From Thalassolituus sp034111725 (GTDB taxonomy: Bacteria; Pseudomonadota; Gammaproteobacteria; Pseudomonadales; Oceanobacteraceae), in assembly GCF_034111725.1 (NCBI RefSeq), contig NZ_JAWUWR010000051.1, positions 1-64,000 on the forward strand: a DNA stretch of 64,000 bases, read 5' to 3'. A program made the position numbers and the translations under genes. The notes beneath the pieces were generated by a model. The model made no database searches and was not told the origin of the DNA. It saw nothing but the letters and a program-made list of their open reading frames with translations. Of the stretch, positions 63,790 through 64,000 are shown piece after piece (the first letter of the stretch is position 1; each line of letters starts with the position of its first letter).

Positions 63790-63999
63790 TCAGGCCAACA
63801 TCGTCGCATTGCGCAAATCGCGCAGACACGAGCACGCATACGGACTGCCTTCGCAGGCACCGAAGCTGAGATCAGTGTAGAAGTAAAACATTGCAAAATA
63901 GATAACGTCATTGAAAATCGCTGAATTCTTAAAATGTCGCGTTAGGCAGGATAGTCCTTGTGCTATTGCCAAGCAAGCTCTCGTTCTCCAGCTAGGCTT
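63790..63999 (-). CDS. Unidentified reading frame, open to the right edge
   Basis: The minus-strand frame is open from the window edge to a stop at 63790 and is followed by a strong terminator, as expected for the 3' end of a real gene. The 69 visible residues end in ACEGSPYACSCLRDLRNA, with three cysteines near the C-terminus. An internal TTG at 63972 is a possible start. No family recognised. Could be the tail of a larger protein or a spurious frame. Confidence 0.3.
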   Translation of the reverse strand, partial: KPSWRTRACLAIAQGLSCLTRHFKNSAIFNDVIYFAMFYFYTDLSFGACEGSPYACSCLRDLRNATMLA

Positions 64000-64000
64000 A

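Overview
The window reads as the chromosome of a marine, aerobic, polarly flagellated gammaproteobacterium of the Oceanospirillales type (relatives of Thalassolituus, Oleibacter or Bermanella). The reasons are the Pseudomonas-like gene order amgK-murU / lptD-surA-pdxA-rsmA-apaG-apaH-glpE, the paired DUF1302/DUF1329 proteins with a Pla-1/VolA-type surface lipase, duplicated FadE-like acyl-CoA dehydrogenases, the FlgT/FlgP proteins of sheathed or polar flagella, and gspN-C-D. Genus assignment is inference. No rRNA, tRNA, CRISPR array, complete insertion sequence or prophage is visible. Layout: 1-460 is the edge of an accessory segment, a broken SIR2-like gene. 461-5199 is a lipid-oxidation block: a TetR regulator and two tandem acyl-CoA dehydrogenases, the upstream one behind a promoter overlapped by a PsrA-like operator. 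5200-9908 holds a SprA-type putative metalloprotease, a tiny flagellar-rod-like protein, bioB, comF, srkA and a small beta-barrel protein. 9959-16302 is an operon for a surface lipase plus DUF1302 and DUF1329 proteins, followed by a thiolase, purU, a CBS protein and ppnN. 21722-27251 is a phosphate-scavenging block: a PhoA-family lipoprotein, a di-heme lipoprotein and a PhoX-family lipoprotein with a collagen-like neck, headed by an 11-bp-periodic Pho-box array. 27300-32458 is the most unusual locus: five same-strand genes encoding an outer-membrane beta-barrel-like protein, a TPR lipoprotein, a single protein that fuses a FliF-like periplasmic/membrane part to a FliG-like cytoplasmic part, and MotA-like and MotB-like stator subunits. 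Stator and rotor/switch are thus encoded together with no flagellar export gene in sight, so this is a candidate undescribed ion-driven envelope motor. 32825-40285 holds phhB, class I fumarase, small secreted or lipoprotein genes of unknown function (including a tandem paralogous pair), a degenerate acyl-CoA-dehydrogenase-like gene coupled to a coiled-coil membrane protein, sodB and a Maf-family pyrophosphatase. 40322-43918 is a partial type II secretion operon (gspN, gspC, gspD). 44084-48242 holds a GIY-YIG protein, a hemolysin-III membrane protein, arfB, djlA and the murU/amgK peptidoglycan-recycling pair. 48352-55665 is the conserved lptD-to-glpE cluster. 55983-60719 is the prkA-yeaH-ycgB stress/starvation operon behind a good sigma-54 promoter match. 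60843-63683 holds flgT, flgP and an EamA exporter. The last 240 bp contain only an unidentified reading frame open to the window edge. The genes form a mostly housekeeping chromosome segment with three niche themes: use of environmental lipids (surface lipase, beta-oxidation enzymes, secretion), phosphate scavenging, and envelope-spanning machines (LPS export, type II secretion, flagellar accessory proteins and the unusual motor operon).
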